Shown: positions 1-8,698, numbered from the stretch's first letter. The stretch is 64,000 nucleotides of DNA from Streptomyces decoyicus (GCF_019880305.1 NZ_CP082301.1:4898001-4962000), one strand, 5' to 3'. Program-made: numbers and translations. Notes: a model not told the origin generated them from the sequence alone.

Positions 1-2
1 AC

Positions 3-1046
3 CCCTACGACTCCTTCTCCACCTCCGTCCAGGCGTTCCTGGAGCAGGCCGCCGCCGACCCGGACGTGCTCGCGATCAAGCAGACGCTCTACCGCACCTC
101 CGGCGACTCGCCGATCGTGGACGCGCTGATAGACGCCGCGGAATCCGGCAAGCAGGTGCTCGTCCTCGTCGAGATCAAGGCCCGCTTCGACGAACAGGCC
201 AACATCAAGTGGGCGCGCAAGCTGGAGGAGGCCGGCTGCCATGTCGTCTACGGCCTGGTCGGCCTCAAGACACACTGCAAGCTCTCCCTCGTCGTCCGCC
301 AGGAAGGCGAGATGCTGCGCCGCTACTCCCATGTGGGGACCGGCAATTACCACCCCAAGACGGCCCGGCTCTACGAGGACCTCGGCCTGCTCACCGCCGA
401 CCCGCAGGTCGGCGCCGACCTCTCCGATCTCTTCAACCGGCTCTCCGGCTACTCACGCCGGGAGACCTACCGCCGTCTCCTGGTCGCCCCCAAGTCCCTG
501 CGGGACGGCCTGGTGCAGCGCATCGAGAAGGAGATCGCGACCCAGCGGGCGGGCCGTCCCGCCTACGTCCGCATCAAGGTCAACTCGATGGTCGACGAGG
601 CCGTCATCGACTCGCTCTACCGCGCCTCCCAGGCCGGCGTGCCGGTCGATGTCCTGGTACGCGGAATCTGTGCGCTGCGCCCGGGCGTCCCCGGCCTGAG
701 CGAGAACATCCGCGTCCGCAGCATCCTCGGCCGCTTCCTGGAGCACTCCCGGGTCTTCATCTTCGGCAACGGCGGCGAGCCCGAAGTATGGCTGGGCAGC
801 GCCGACATGATGCACCGGAACCTGGACCGCCGGATCGAGGCACTGGTGCGGGTCGCCGACCCGGCGCACCGCGCCTCCCTGAACCGGATGCTGGAGACGG
901 GGATGTCCGGCTCCACGTCCTCCTGGCACCTGGGCCCGGACGGCGACTGGACCCGGCAGGCGGTGGACGCGGACGGCGCGCCGCTGCGCAACATTCAGGA
1001 AATGCTCATCGACGCCCGGAGGCGCCGGCGTGGCCCAGCGACATGA
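3..1046 (+). CDS. ppk: Polyphosphate kinase 1, C-terminal part (5' end outside window)
   Basis: Open from the first complete codon of the window, so only the last 347 residues are present; the family is about 700-750 residues. PPK1 reversibly moves the terminal phosphate of ATP onto polyphosphate. The two PLD-like C-terminal domains are visible. THCKL carries the His that family knowledge identifies as the phosphorylated nucleophile. It is followed by RYSHVGTGNYHPKTARLYED, and SADMMHRNLDRRIE carries the second active-site His. The stop overlaps the start of the CHAD gene by 17 nt, so the two are probably cotranscribed. Identification is secure; the promoter and any PHO box lie outside the window. 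Confidence 0.96.
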   Translation, partial: PYDSFSTSVQAFLEQAAADPDVLAIKQTLYRTSGDSPIVDALIDAAESGKQVLVLVEIKARFDEQANIKWARKLEEAGCHVVYGLVGLKTHCKLSLVVRQEGEMLRRYSHVGTGNYHPKTARLYEDLGLLTADPQVGADLSDLFNRLSGYSRRETYRRLLVAPKSLRDGLVQRIEKEIATQRAGRPAYVRIKVNSMVDEAVIDSLYRASQAGVPVDVLVRGICALRPGVPGLSENIRVRSILGRFLEHSRVFIFGNGGEPEVWLGSADMMHRNLDRRIEALVRVADPAHRASLNRMLETGMSGSTSSWHLGPDGDWTRQAVDADGAPLRNIQEMLIDARRRRRGPAT

Positions 1047-2352
1047 CCAGCCGACCGGAGGGCCGGCAGGTCTCATCGGAACCGGATACGACTTCGGCGC
1101 AGCGCCCGGAGCCCGTTCCGCGGTGGTGGACGGCCCGTACGGAGGCGACGACGGCACCCACGGGCCGGACGACGCCTCCTGCGGACGGGACGGCGCCGTG
1201 CACCGGCCGCTTATGACGCACGGCTCCGCCGGCGACGACGGCACCGGCCCCGGCGGCGACATCAGCACCTTCCTCGCCGCCCGCACGGCCGAGGAGGTGC
1301 TCGCCGGTTATCTGCACCAGCAGTCCGCGGACTTTCTGCGCAGCCTGCGCCTGCACCGGGAGAGCGGTTCCGACGCGGAGGGCGCCGGGGAGGCTGCCTG
1401 GCAGCTGCGCCGCGCCGCCCGCCGGATCAGCGCCACCCTGTACACCTTCCGCCCGCTGACCGAGGAGGCCTGGGCCGACCAACTCCGTTCCGAACTGGGC
1501 TGGTTGTCCGGCACCCTCGCCCGCGAACAGGCCTGCGCCGCCCGCCGCGAGCGGCTCATGGCGGCACTTCAGCGAATGACGGGCCGCGGCGAGCGCCCCG
1601 ACCGGTCCGACCGCCAGGGCCGGCCGGACCGCGGCAAACGGGGCGACCGTACGGGCACGAGCTCCGCCACCGGACCGGCCGGCTCCACTGCCGGAGCGTC
1701 CACCACCGCCTCGTCGACTCCCGCCGCCGAACCGGACGACGGCGCGCTTGCGGCCGGTGCCGCGCGGGCCGGAGCGCTGCTGGACCGCCAGCTCACCCTC
1801 GCCCGCACCCGCGCCCACTCCGCCGCGTTGCAGGCCCTGGGCTCCTCCCGCTTCCACGCCGTCGCCGACTCCGTGGCGGTGCTCGCCTCCGAGGCGCCGC
1901 TGGCCCGTACGACCGCCGAGCGCTCGGCCGGTGAGGCGCTGCCGCCACTCGCCGAGCAGGCACACCGACGGCTCGCCGAGGCGGTCGCCGCACTGCCGCT
2001 GTCCCGTGGGGGCTACCCGTACCACGCCGCGGCGCTCTCCGCCGACCAGCGCCAGGACGCGCCCTGGCACCAGGTCCGGATGCTGGTGCGGCTGAGCCGT
2101 TACGCCCGGGAGGTGCTCGCGCCGGAGTACGCCGACACCCGCCTGGCGGAGGCCGGACGGGCGCTGGAGTGGCACCGCGACGCCGCGGAGGCCGCCGCGG
2201 CCGCCGCCGCGGCGGCCCGCACCCCGCGGATCGCCCCGGCCACGGCGTACGCCCTGGGGGTGTTGCACGCCGACCAGCGGCACGAGGTGGAGGCGGCCCG
2301 GTTCGCCTTCGGCCGGGTATGGCTGCCGCGGACGCCGGAGCGCAAGAGCTGA
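1030..2352 (+). CDS. CHAD domain protein
   Basis: 440 residues from a GTG that overlaps the ppk stop. CHAD domains are helical bundles rich in conserved basic residues that bind inorganic polyphosphate. Here the domain runs from about residue 80 to 430, with basic helices such as QLRRAARRISATLYTF and WRLRRR-like segments. The first 80 residues are Gly/Asp rich and probably disordered, and a low-complexity Arg/Asp then Ser/Thr/Ala linker interrupts the domain near residues 185-240. The product probably binds or organises the polyphosphate made by PPK. An internal ATG at 1213 is a possible alternative start that would remove the disordered leader. Confidence 0.85.
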   Translation: MAQRHDQPTGGPAGLIGTGYDFGAAPGARSAVVDGPYGGDDGTHGPDDASCGRDGAVHRPLMTHGSAGDDGTGPGGDISTFLAARTAEEVLAGYLHQQSADFLRSLRLHRESGSDAEGAGEAAWQLRRAARRISATLYTFRPLTEEAWADQLRSELGWLSGTLAREQACAARRERLMAALQRMTGRGERPDRSDRQGRPDRGKRGDRTGTSSATGPAGSTAGASTTASSTPAAEPDDGALAAGAARAGALLDRQLTLARTRAHSAALQALGSSRFHAVADSVAVLASEAPLARTTAERSAGEALPPLAEQAHRRLAEAVAALPLSRGGYPYHAAALSADQRQDAPWHQVRMLVRLSRYAREVLAPEYADTRLAEAGRALEWHRDAAEAAAAAAAAARTPRIAPATAYALGVLHADQRHEVEAARFAFGRVWLPRTPERKS

Positions 2353-2493
2353 GCACGGACGGAAGACCCGAGGACGGACCGAAGACCGGAAAGGGCCGAG
2401 GTCCGAGAACCGAGGAGTAAGGAGTGAGGAGCGAGGAAGACGCTGGGGGACCGGAACGGCGAACGGCACGGCTGACCGGGAGGAGGTGATGAT

Positions 2494-2931
2494 GTGACGG
2501 TGTCTCAGAAGCCGATTCGCGCGGCGGGATGTGTCCTGTGGCGCCGGTCATCGTCAGGCGACGGCATCGAACTTGCCCTGATCAGACGCCCGAAGTGGGG
2601 AGACTGGTCCCACCCCAAGGGCAAGCTGAAGCGCGGGGAGGACCCCCGGCGTGCGGCGGTGCGGGAAACGCTCGAAGAGACCGGCATGACCTGCGAGCTC
2701 GGCCCGGAGTTGGCAACGCTCCGGTACCTGGTCGACGACCGCCCCAAGGAGGTCCGCTACTGGGCGGCCGAAGCCACCGGCGGCTCGTTCGAGCCGAATG
2801 ACGAGGTCGACCGGTTGCTGTGGCTCCCCCCTGCCGCTGCACGCGGATACCTCACACAGGAGCGGGACAAGGAGCTGGTCGACGCACTGCTCAGTGCCTT
2901 CCACGCCACCGGGGAGGGACTGCGAGGGTGA
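2494..2931 (+). CDS. NUDIX hydrolase
   Basis: 145 residues. The GTG start is fixed by an extended Shine-Dalgarno, AGGAGGTGATGA, at 2481-2492. The NUDIX box reads GKLKRGEDPRRAAVRETLEE followed by TGM, matching Gx5Ex7REUxEExGU, so the Mg-binding glutamates are intact. It hydrolyses a nucleoside diphosphate linked to another moiety. Position behind ppk and CHAD suggests a nucleotide or polyphosphate housekeeping role, as for MutT/ApaH-like proteins, but the substrate cannot be read from sequence. Confidence 0.9.
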   Translation: MTVSQKPIRAAGCVLWRRSSSGDGIELALIRRPKWGDWSHPKGKLKRGEDPRRAAVRETLEETGMTCELGPELATLRYLVDDRPKEVRYWAAEATGGSFEPNDEVDRLLWLPPAAARGYLTQERDKELVDALLSAFHATGEGLRG

Positions 2932-3000
2932 CGCAGGTGCGGGGGAGAGCCGGTGCGGCGCGATGCGCCAGGACTTCGGGCTCGCGAAGGGGCTCGGAAA

Positions 3001-3060
3001 GTGCCTCGCAAAGTGCCTCGCAAAGTGCCTCGCGGAGTGCCTCGCGGAGTGCCTCGCGAA
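3001..3060. repeat. Five tandem 12-bp units
   Basis: Exactly five 12-mers of the form GTGCCTCGCRRA fill 3001-3060 with changes only at the last three positions; degenerate copies precede it from about 2980. It lies between the NUDIX stop and the rifamycin-type inverted repeat. The unit is a multiple of three but no gene is supported here. Confidence 0.9.
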
Positions 3061-3110
3061 GAAAAGAAGAAGTACACCCACTCCTCGCCACTTTAAACGT
3101 ATAGCTCACC

Positions 3111-3133
3111 GGGGGGCTTGCGACAAGACCCCC
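3111..3133. promoter_or_regulatory. Rifamycin-associated element (RAE)-like inverted repeat
   Basis: GGGGGGCTTG, a 3-nt spacer CGA, then CAAGACCCCC: arms match at 9 of 10 positions. It lies 82 bp upstream of the rox start. Actinobacterial genes for rifamycin inactivation are known to carry a conserved G-run/CTTG...CAAG/C-run inverted repeat, the RAE, needed for rifamycin induction. The similarity is recalled from the literature and the exact consensus was not checked here. Confidence 0.75.
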
Positions 3134-3215
3134 GTCGTGCCGCAGAATCACCGGCCGAAGCCAGCACCGGCGGAGTCGGCTTCGAAGAATGCGACGCGGT
3201 GAGGCGGGGGATTCG

Positions 3216-4691
3216 ATGATCGACGTGATCATTGCCGGCGGGGGACCGACCGGATTGATGCTGGCCTGCGAGTTGCGGCTGCACGGTGTGCACGTGGTCG
3301 TGCTGGAGAAGGAGACGGAGCCGACCACATATGTCCGCGCGCTCGGCCTGCACGCGCGCAGCATCGAGGTGATGGACCAGCGCGGTCTGCTGGAGCGGTT
3401 CCTCGCGCTCGGCAAGCAGTACCCGGCCGGTGGTTTCTTCGCCGCCATCGCCAAGCCGTCGCCGGAGCGGCTGGACACCGCCCATCCGTACGTCCTCGGT
3501 ATCCCGCAGCCCACCACCGATCGCCTGTTGACCGAGCACGCCCTCGAAGCCGGCGTCGAGATCCGGCGCGGCTGCGAACTGGTCGCGCTGAGCCAGGACG
3601 ACCACGGGGTGACCGTCGAGCTGGCGAGTGGGGGCACGCCCGGCAATGGGGGCGTAGCCGCCGGGGCAGGGGGAGGCACGCAGCTGCGCTCGCGCTACCT
3701 CGTCGGCTGCGACGGCGGCCGCAGCACGGTGCGCAAGCTGCTCGGCGTCGGTTTCCCCGGTGAGCCCAGCAGGGTCGACACGCTGCTGGGCGAGATGGAG
3801 GTGGCCGTGCCGCCGGAGACGCTGGCCGGCGTGATGGCCGAAGTCCGCAAGACCCAGTTCCGGTTCGGTGCCGGGCCCATGGGGGACGACGGGGTGTACC
3901 GCGTCGTCGTGCCCGCCGAGGGGGTGGCCGAGGACCGCACGGTCCCGCCGACCCTCGAGGAGTTCAAGCAACAGCTGCGGGCGTTCGCCGGCACCGACTT
4001 CGGTGTGCACTCGCCGCGCCGGCTCTCCCGCTTCGGCGACGCCACCCGGCAGGCCGAGCGCTACCGGGTCGACCGGGTGCTGCTGGCCGGCGACGCGGCG
4101 CACATCCACCCGCCGACCGGCGGGCAGGGGCTCAACCTCGGGATCCAGGACGCGTTCAACCTCGGCTGGAAGCTCGCCGCCGCGGTCAACGGCTGGGCAC
4201 CGGAGGGGCTGCTGGACAGCTATCACCACGAACGGCACCCGGTGGCCGCCGACGTGCTGGACAACACCCGTGCGCAGATGGTGCTGATGTCCACCGACGC
4301 GGGTGCCCGGTCGGTGCGCCGGCTGGTGGCGGAGCTGATGGACTTCGAGGACGTGAACCGGCATCTGACGGAGAAGATCATCGCGATCGGGGTCCGCTAC
4401 GACTTCGGCGAGGGCCATGAACTGCTCGGCCGCCGGATGCGGGACGTGGGGCTGAAGCGGGGGCGCCTCTACGAGCTGATGCACGGCGGCCGCGGACTGC
4501 TGCTCGACCAGACCGGCCGGCTCTCGGTGGCGGGCTGGGCGGACCGGGTCGACCACGTCGTCGACGTCAGCGAGGAACTGGACGTGCCCGCGGTGCTGCT
4601 GCGACCGGACGGCCATGTGGCGTGGGTCGGTGAAGACCAGCAGAGCCTGCTCGACCAGCTGCCCACGTGGTTCGGCGCTGCCGCCGGCTGA
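3216..4691 (+). CDS. rox: Rifamycin/rifampicin monooxygenase (Rox-type FAD hydroxylase)
   Basis: 491 residues, a class A flavoprotein monooxygenase. The N-terminal Rossmann motif is GGGPTG (residues 8-13). A GD motif, GDAAHIHPPTGGQGLN, lies near residue 290 and the C-terminal thioredoxin-like domain ends with DVPAVLLRPDGHVAW. Nearly the whole chain resembles remembered Streptomyces Rox sequences, e.g. LLERFL, GRSTVRKLLGV and LLGRRMRD. Rox hydroxylates and linearises rifamycins using NADPH and O2. The ATG at 3216 was preferred to 3189 because GAGGCGGGGG precedes it and MIDVIIAGGGPTG matches family N-termini. The upstream RAE-like repeat supports the substrate. Aromatic hydroxylases of other function share this fold. 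Confidence 0.88.
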   Translation: MIDVIIAGGGPTGLMLACELRLHGVHVVVLEKETEPTTYVRALGLHARSIEVMDQRGLLERFLALGKQYPAGGFFAAIAKPSPERLDTAHPYVLGIPQPTTDRLLTEHALEAGVEIRRGCELVALSQDDHGVTVELASGGTPGNGGVAAGAGGGTQLRSRYLVGCDGGRSTVRKLLGVGFPGEPSRVDTLLGEMEVAVPPETLAGVMAEVRKTQFRFGAGPMGDDGVYRVVVPAEGVAEDRTVPPTLEEFKQQLRAFAGTDFGVHSPRRLSRFGDATRQAERYRVDRVLLAGDAAHIHPPTGGQGLNLGIQDAFNLGWKLAAAVNGWAPEGLLDSYHHERHPVAADVLDNTRAQMVLMSTDAGARSVRRLVAELMDFEDVNRHLTEKIIAIGVRYDFGEGHELLGRRMRDVGLKRGRLYELMHGGRGLLLDQTGRLSVAGWADRVDHVVDVSEELDVPAVLLRPDGHVAWVGEDQQSLLDQLPTWFGAAAG

Positions 4692-4969
4692 GCGCGCGGT
4701 GGTGAGCCGAGAGCCTCCGCGGTCACCGGCTCCGCCGCTCGCCGCACCGGCCACGATACGACGCTGACGGGCGATCGGGAATCGTGACCATGTCTCCTCA
4801 AATGGGCCATGTCCCCCGCGAGTTCCGCCCTGTTTCTGCGCTGGTCCCTTGAAGTACCACCTGCCGCAACGAAGCCCGGACCGGAGGATTTTTCCCGTCA
4901 ACCAGTTCGTCGCACCAGCAGGCCGGGGAAAGGGCCGGCTTGCTAATTTCAGGGGTTTACACTGCCTGC

Positions 4970-5296
4970 ATGGCACAGAAGGTAATCACCATCTACACGG
5001 ACGACCTCACGGGCGAAGAGTCCACCGAGGCCGCTACGCACACTCTTTCTCTTGACGGTGTGACTTACGAGATCGATTTGAGTCCGGACAGTTACGACCA
5101 GCTGCTGGAAGCCGTTGGGCCGTTCTTGAAGGCCGGCCGCAAGACCGGGAAGGGCCGTAAGCCGCGTAAGGCGGCAGCCGCCGGTAATGAGGACACCGCC
5201 GCGATCCGGGCCTGGGCCAAGTCGAGCGGGTACAACGTCAGTGACCGCGGGCGGGTGCCCGCCGAGATTCGTGAGGCGTACCAAAAGGCCAAGTGA
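4970..5296 (+). CDS. lsr2: Lsr2-family nucleoid-associated protein (divergent paralogue)
   Basis: 108 residues starting MAQKV, the canonical Lsr2 N-terminus. The N-terminal dimerisation domain (residues 1-60) includes LDGVTYEIDLSP; a basic Gly/Lys/Arg linker follows (GRKTGKGRKPRK), then the C-terminal DNA-binding domain with IRAWAKSSGYNVSDRGRVPA, which holds the RGR hook that enters the minor groove of AT-rich DNA. Lsr2 bridges DNA and silences foreign genes. The N-terminal half departs from the usual VQVLLVDDLDG pattern, so this is likely an accessory copy rather than the main chromosomal lsr2. An in-frame ATG at 4940 is upstream of the conserved start. Confidence 0.9.
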   Translation: MAQKVITIYTDDLTGEESTEAATHTLSLDGVTYEIDLSPDSYDQLLEAVGPFLKAGRKTGKGRKPRKAAAAGNEDTAAIRAWAKSSGYNVSDRGRVPAEIREAYQKAK

Positions 5297-5313
5297 ATTT
5301 TTTGCATAAACCG

Positions 5314-5345
5314 GAAGCCCCTCACCACGTGTGAGGGGCTTCTTT
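5314..5345 (+). terminator. Rho-independent terminator after lsr2
   Basis: Perfect 12-bp stem GAAGCCCCTCAC / GTGAGGGGCTTC with a 5-nt loop, followed by TTT, 17 nt after the stop codon. Confidence 0.9.
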
Positions 5346-5537
5346 GTGTCCGGTTCCGGCGGGGGTGGGCTGTCCACAGGGGCAGTGGCTGCCCGGCGTT
5401 CCGGGCAAGGGAAAAGGACAATCAAGAAGGCATTCATTTCCGTGGATTAGCCGGACACCGCCCGGCTGCGGCGCATTGCGGGGAGGGGGAGAGGCGGCCG
5501 GGCCGCCCCGTGCCCCCGGGCAGTCCCCGCTCGTGCT

Positions 5538-6545
5538 TCAGCGGCGCCGCAGGGACGCGTCCGCGAGGGCCGGCGGCGCGTAGTAGCTGTCGGCCGGGTT
5601 GAGGTCGATGCCCGGCGGGACGATCGCGTCGATCCGGTCCAGGACGTCCGCGCCGAGCGTCACCTCGGAGCCCTCCAGCATGCTGTCGAGCTGGTCGAGG
5701 GTCCGCGGGCCGATGATCACGGAGGTGACCGCCGGGTGGGACCGTACGAAGGCGGTCGCCAGATGCGGCAGTGCCAGACCCGCTTCCGCCGCGAGCTTCG
5801 AGAGCGCGGCGACGGCCTCCGCCTTACGGGCGTTCTCCGGCACCGACAGATCGAACTTCTGGCTCTCCAGCCCCGCGCGCGAACTGGCCGAGAGATCGCG
5901 GCCGGAGAGCCAGCCGGCGCTGAGCGGGCCCCAGGTCAGCACGCCCATGCCGTAGCGCTGCGCGGTCGGCAGCACCGCGCGCTCCGCCCCGCGCGCCAGC
6001 ATCGAGTACGGCGGCTGCTCGGTGCGGAAGCGGACGTGGCCGCGGCGCTCGGCGGTCCACTGCGCCTCGACGAGCTGCTCGGCGGGGAAGGTGGAGGTGC
6101 CGATCGCCCGTACCTTGCCGGACCGTACGAGGTCGGAGAGCGCGGAGAGCGTCTCGTCGATGTCGGTGGCCGGGTCGGGGCGGTGCACCTGGTAGAGGTC
6201 GAGGTGGTCGGTGCCCAGCCGGCGCAGGCTGTCCTCCACGGCGCGGATGATCCAACGCCGTGAGTTCCCGCCGTGGTTGGCGTCCGTCCCCATCGGGTTG
6301 AAGAACTTCGTGGCCAGCACGACGTCCTCGCGGCGCCCCTTGAGCGCCTTGCCGACGATCTCCTCGGACTCGCCCGCGGCGTACACGTCCGCGGTGTCCA
6401 CGAAGTTGATGCCCGCGTCCAGCGCACGGTGCACGATCCGTACACAGTCGTCGTGATCGGTGTTGCCCCAGGCGCCGAGCATCATCGCGCCGAGCGCGTA
6501 CTCGCTGACCGAGATGCCGGTACCGCCGAGGATCCTGCGCTGCAT
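5538..6545 (-). CDS. Aldo/keto reductase
   Basis: 335 residues, NADPH-dependent (alpha/beta)8 barrel. The catalytic tetrad is visible: Asp50 and Tyr55 in FVDTADVYAAGESEE, Lys80 in VLATKFF and His121 in DLYQVHRPD. Closest in feel to the AKR5/YajO-like group of actinobacteria. The substrate is unknown. It is divergent from an XRE-type regulator starting 177 bp away, a common arrangement in which the regulator controls the reductase. Confidence 0.92.
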   Translation of the reverse strand: MQRRILGGTGISVSEYALGAMMLGAWGNTDHDDCVRIVHRALDAGINFVDTADVYAAGESEEIVGKALKGRREDVVLATKFFNPMGTDANHGGNSRRWIIRAVEDSLRRLGTDHLDLYQVHRPDPATDIDETLSALSDLVRSGKVRAIGTSTFPAEQLVEAQWTAERRGHVRFRTEQPPYSMLARGAERAVLPTAQRYGMGVLTWGPLSAGWLSGRDLSASSRAGLESQKFDLSVPENARKAEAVAALSKLAAEAGLALPHLATAFVRSHPAVTSVIIGPRTLDQLDSMLEGSEVTLGADVLDRIDAIVPPGIDLNPADSYYAPPALADASLRRR

Positions 6546-6722
6546 GAGCTGCTCCTTATGTGAGTTCTCAGGGGCCGTCCCCGGGGCGTGCCGGAGCGGC
6601 CTCCGGGGCGCCCCTGAGCCTTATGTGCACCACCTTGCGGTCCGTACGGGGAGCGGACCAGGCCCGTCACAGCCTGGGTCCGGCGGAACCACCCGACCGG
6701 CCGTGCGTCGCATACTGGACCG

Positions 6723-7610
6723 ATGCTGCACGCCGAAATCGAGATCAGTTCGTTCCTCAAGGCGCGCCGGGCGGCGCTCGACCCGGCGGACCTCGGCCTG
6801 CCCGGCGGGCTCGGCCGCCGCCGGGTGCGCGGGCTGCGGCGCGAGGAGGTCGCCCAGCTCGCCGGCATCAGCGTCGACTACTACACCCGGATCGAACAGG
6901 GCCGTGCGCCCGCCATCTCCGACTCCGTCCTGGACGCGATCGCGCGGGCGCTGCGGCTGTCCGGCGGCGAAGCGACGTATCTGCGCAATATCGCCGTCCC
7001 CCGGCGCCGTACGGCGGAGTGCGTTGCCGCCCCGGGGTCGGACCGCGGCCCGTGCGCCCGTCCCCGGCAGACCGTACGCCCCGAGATCCAGCAGCTCCTG
7101 GACGCGATGGAGACCACCGTCCCGGCCATAGTCCTCGGCCGCGGCCTGGACATCCTGGCCTGGAACGCGCTCGGCGGCCGGGTCGCCTTCGACCTGCCGG
7201 CGCTCGCCCCGGACCGCCGGAACACCGCGCTGCTGGTCTTCCTCGACCCGGCGGCGCGCGACCTGCACCCGGACTGGGAGGCGAAGGCCGTGGAGGTGGT
7301 CGGCAATCTGCGCGCCGAGAGCGGCCGCCACCCCGAGGACCCGCGGGTCTGTGAGGTGGTCAACGAACTCCTCCTGCACAGCCGGGACTTCCGGCGGATC
7401 TGGGAGACGCAGTCGGTGCACGAGTGCCTGCGCGGCGCCAAGCGCCTCGTGCATCCGCACGTCGGCGAGCTCTTCGTCACTTTCGAGAGCTTCCGCCTGA
7501 GCACCGACCCGGACCAGGTGCTGGTGACGTACACCGCCGAGCGCGGGTCGCAGACGGAGCGGCGGCTGCGGGAGCTGGGGGCACTCGGGCACCCGGTGCT
7601 GACCGCGTAG
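6723..7610 (+). CDS. XRE-family regulator with MmyB-like ligand-binding domain
   Basis: 295 residues. Residues about 38-75 form the helix-turn-helix, LRREEVAQLAGISVDYYTRI followed by EQGRAP. The rest (about 105-285) is the PAS-like MmyB ligand-binding domain, recognisable by PEIQQLLDAME, ILAWNAL and a C-terminal LVTYTAE strand. Such proteins often repress a neighbouring oxidoreductase gene; here the divergent aldo/keto reductase is the obvious target. ATG start lies 3 nt after a TATAC-like region, so the message may have little leader. Confidence 0.9.
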   Translation: MLHAEIEISSFLKARRAALDPADLGLPGGLGRRRVRGLRREEVAQLAGISVDYYTRIEQGRAPAISDSVLDAIARALRLSGGEATYLRNIAVPRRRTAECVAAPGSDRGPCARPRQTVRPEIQQLLDAMETTVPAIVLGRGLDILAWNALGGRVAFDLPALAPDRRNTALLVFLDPAARDLHPDWEAKAVEVVGNLRAESGRHPEDPRVCEVVNELLLHSRDFRRIWETQSVHECLRGAKRLVHPHVGELFVTFESFRLSTDPDQVLVTYTAERGSQTERRLRELGALGHPVLTA

Positions 7611-7684
7611 GAACCGGTGCCGACCGCGTGGGAACCGGTGCCGACCGCACCGCGTAGGAACCGGTGCCGACCGCGTAGAAGAGG

Positions 7685-7844
7685 GATGTGCCCGCCCCTG
7701 TGGAGATACGCCCACCCCTGGGGAGATGCGCCCGCCCCTGGGGAGATGCGCCCGCCCCTGTGGAGATGTGCCCGCCCCTGGGGAGATGCGCCCGCCCCTG
7801 TGGAGATGTGCCCGCCCCTGGGGAGATGCGCCCGCCCCTACGGA
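7685..7844. repeat. Eight tandem 20-bp units, preceded by a 21-bp repeat
   Basis: Eight 20-mers based on GATGCGCCCGCCCCTGGGGA run head to tail, alternating GGGGA and TGTGGA endings so that a 40-bp super-period appears. The last unit contains the stop codon of the minus-strand methyltransferase. Immediately upstream (7603-7680) there are degenerate copies of a 21-mer GGAACCGGTGCCGACCGCGTA spanning the 3' end of the XRE gene. Confidence 0.9.
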
Positions 7845-8698
7845 CGGGCGCTTGCCACCGCGCTGCCCCGAGGAGCCAGCGCCTCCCACCGCACCGTGAC
7901 CTCCCCCTGGCGCCGGCGCCGCGGGTCGCCGGTCAGCGGCCAGTCCGTGGCCAGTGCCTGTACGGCGGCGCGCCACCGCTGGCGGGCACCGAGGGCGCCG
8001 AGCGGGGCGGCGGTGGCCCAGGCGCGGTCGAAGTCCCGCAGGAAGGCATGGACCGGCTCGCCCGGCACATTGCGGTGGATCAGCGCCTTCGGGAGGCGTT
8101 CCGCCAGGTCGGAGGGTGTCTGGAGGGAGCCGAGCCGGGCGGCGAAGGTGACCGTGCGCGGCCCTTCGGGGCCCAGCGCCACCCAGACGTGCCGCCGCCC
8201 GATCTCGTCGCAGGTGCCCTCTATCAGCAGCCCGCCGGGCGCCAGCCGTGCGCACAGCCGCCGCCACACGGCGGCCACCTCGTCCTCGTCGTACTGGCGC
8301 AGCACATTCGCCGCCCGGATGAGGACCGGTGCCCGCTTGCGCTGCCCCGGCAGCGGCACCTCGAAGCCGCCGTGGAGGAAGTCCAGCCCCGGCCGTTCGT
8401 ACGGCCGGGCGGCCTCGACCCGCGCCGGATCTATCTCTATGCCGACGACCCGGGCGTCCGGGCGTACCGTACGCAGCCGGCCCAGCAGCTCCACCGCGGT
8501 CCAGGGCGCGGCGCCGTAGCCGAGGTCGACCGCCACGGGGTCGGCGGCGCGGCGCAGCTCGGCGCCGTGTTCGGCCGCTATCCAGCGGTCCATGCGGCGC
8601 AGCCGGTTGGGGTTGGTGGTCCCGCGGGTGGCGGTGCCGACGGGCCGGGACGGCGGGGGTATCAGGGCGGCGGCGGAGACCGTGGGGCGGCGGACCAT
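7838..8698 (-). CDS. Class I SAM-dependent methyltransferase-like protein
   Basis: 286 residues from the ATG of MVRRPTVSAAALIPPP; a longer frame upstream has no family resemblance. Motif I is VAVDLGYGAAPWTAVELL (near residue 55), motif II VVGIEIDPARVE, and motif IV/V appears as APVLIRAANVLRQYDEDEV; LAPGGLLIEGT is the usual post-motif strand. The glycine-rich loop reads GYGA instead of GxGxG, as in several actinobacterial methyltransferases. Substrate unknown. Divergent from mshA; 3' end overlaps the 20-bp repeat array. Confidence 0.82.
   Translation of the reverse strand: MVRRPTVSAAALIPPPSRPVGTATRGTTNPNRLRRMDRWIAAEHGAELRRAADPVAVDLGYGAAPWTAVELLGRLRTVRPDARVVGIEIDPARVEAARPYERPGLDFLHGGFEVPLPGQRKRAPVLIRAANVLRQYDEDEVAAVWRRLCARLAPGGLLIEGTCDEIGRRHVWVALGPEGPRTVTFAARLGSLQTPSDLAERLPKALIHRNVPGEPVHAFLRDFDRAWATAAPLGALGARQRWRAAVQALATDWPLTGDPRRRRQGEVTVRWEALAPRGSAVASARP

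Noticed and set aside
3093..4976. Long antisense frame opposite rox
   Set aside because: High-GC shadow of a clearly coding plus-strand gene.
7685..7844. CRISPR array
   Set aside because: Units are contiguous with no variable spacers and no cas genes nearby.
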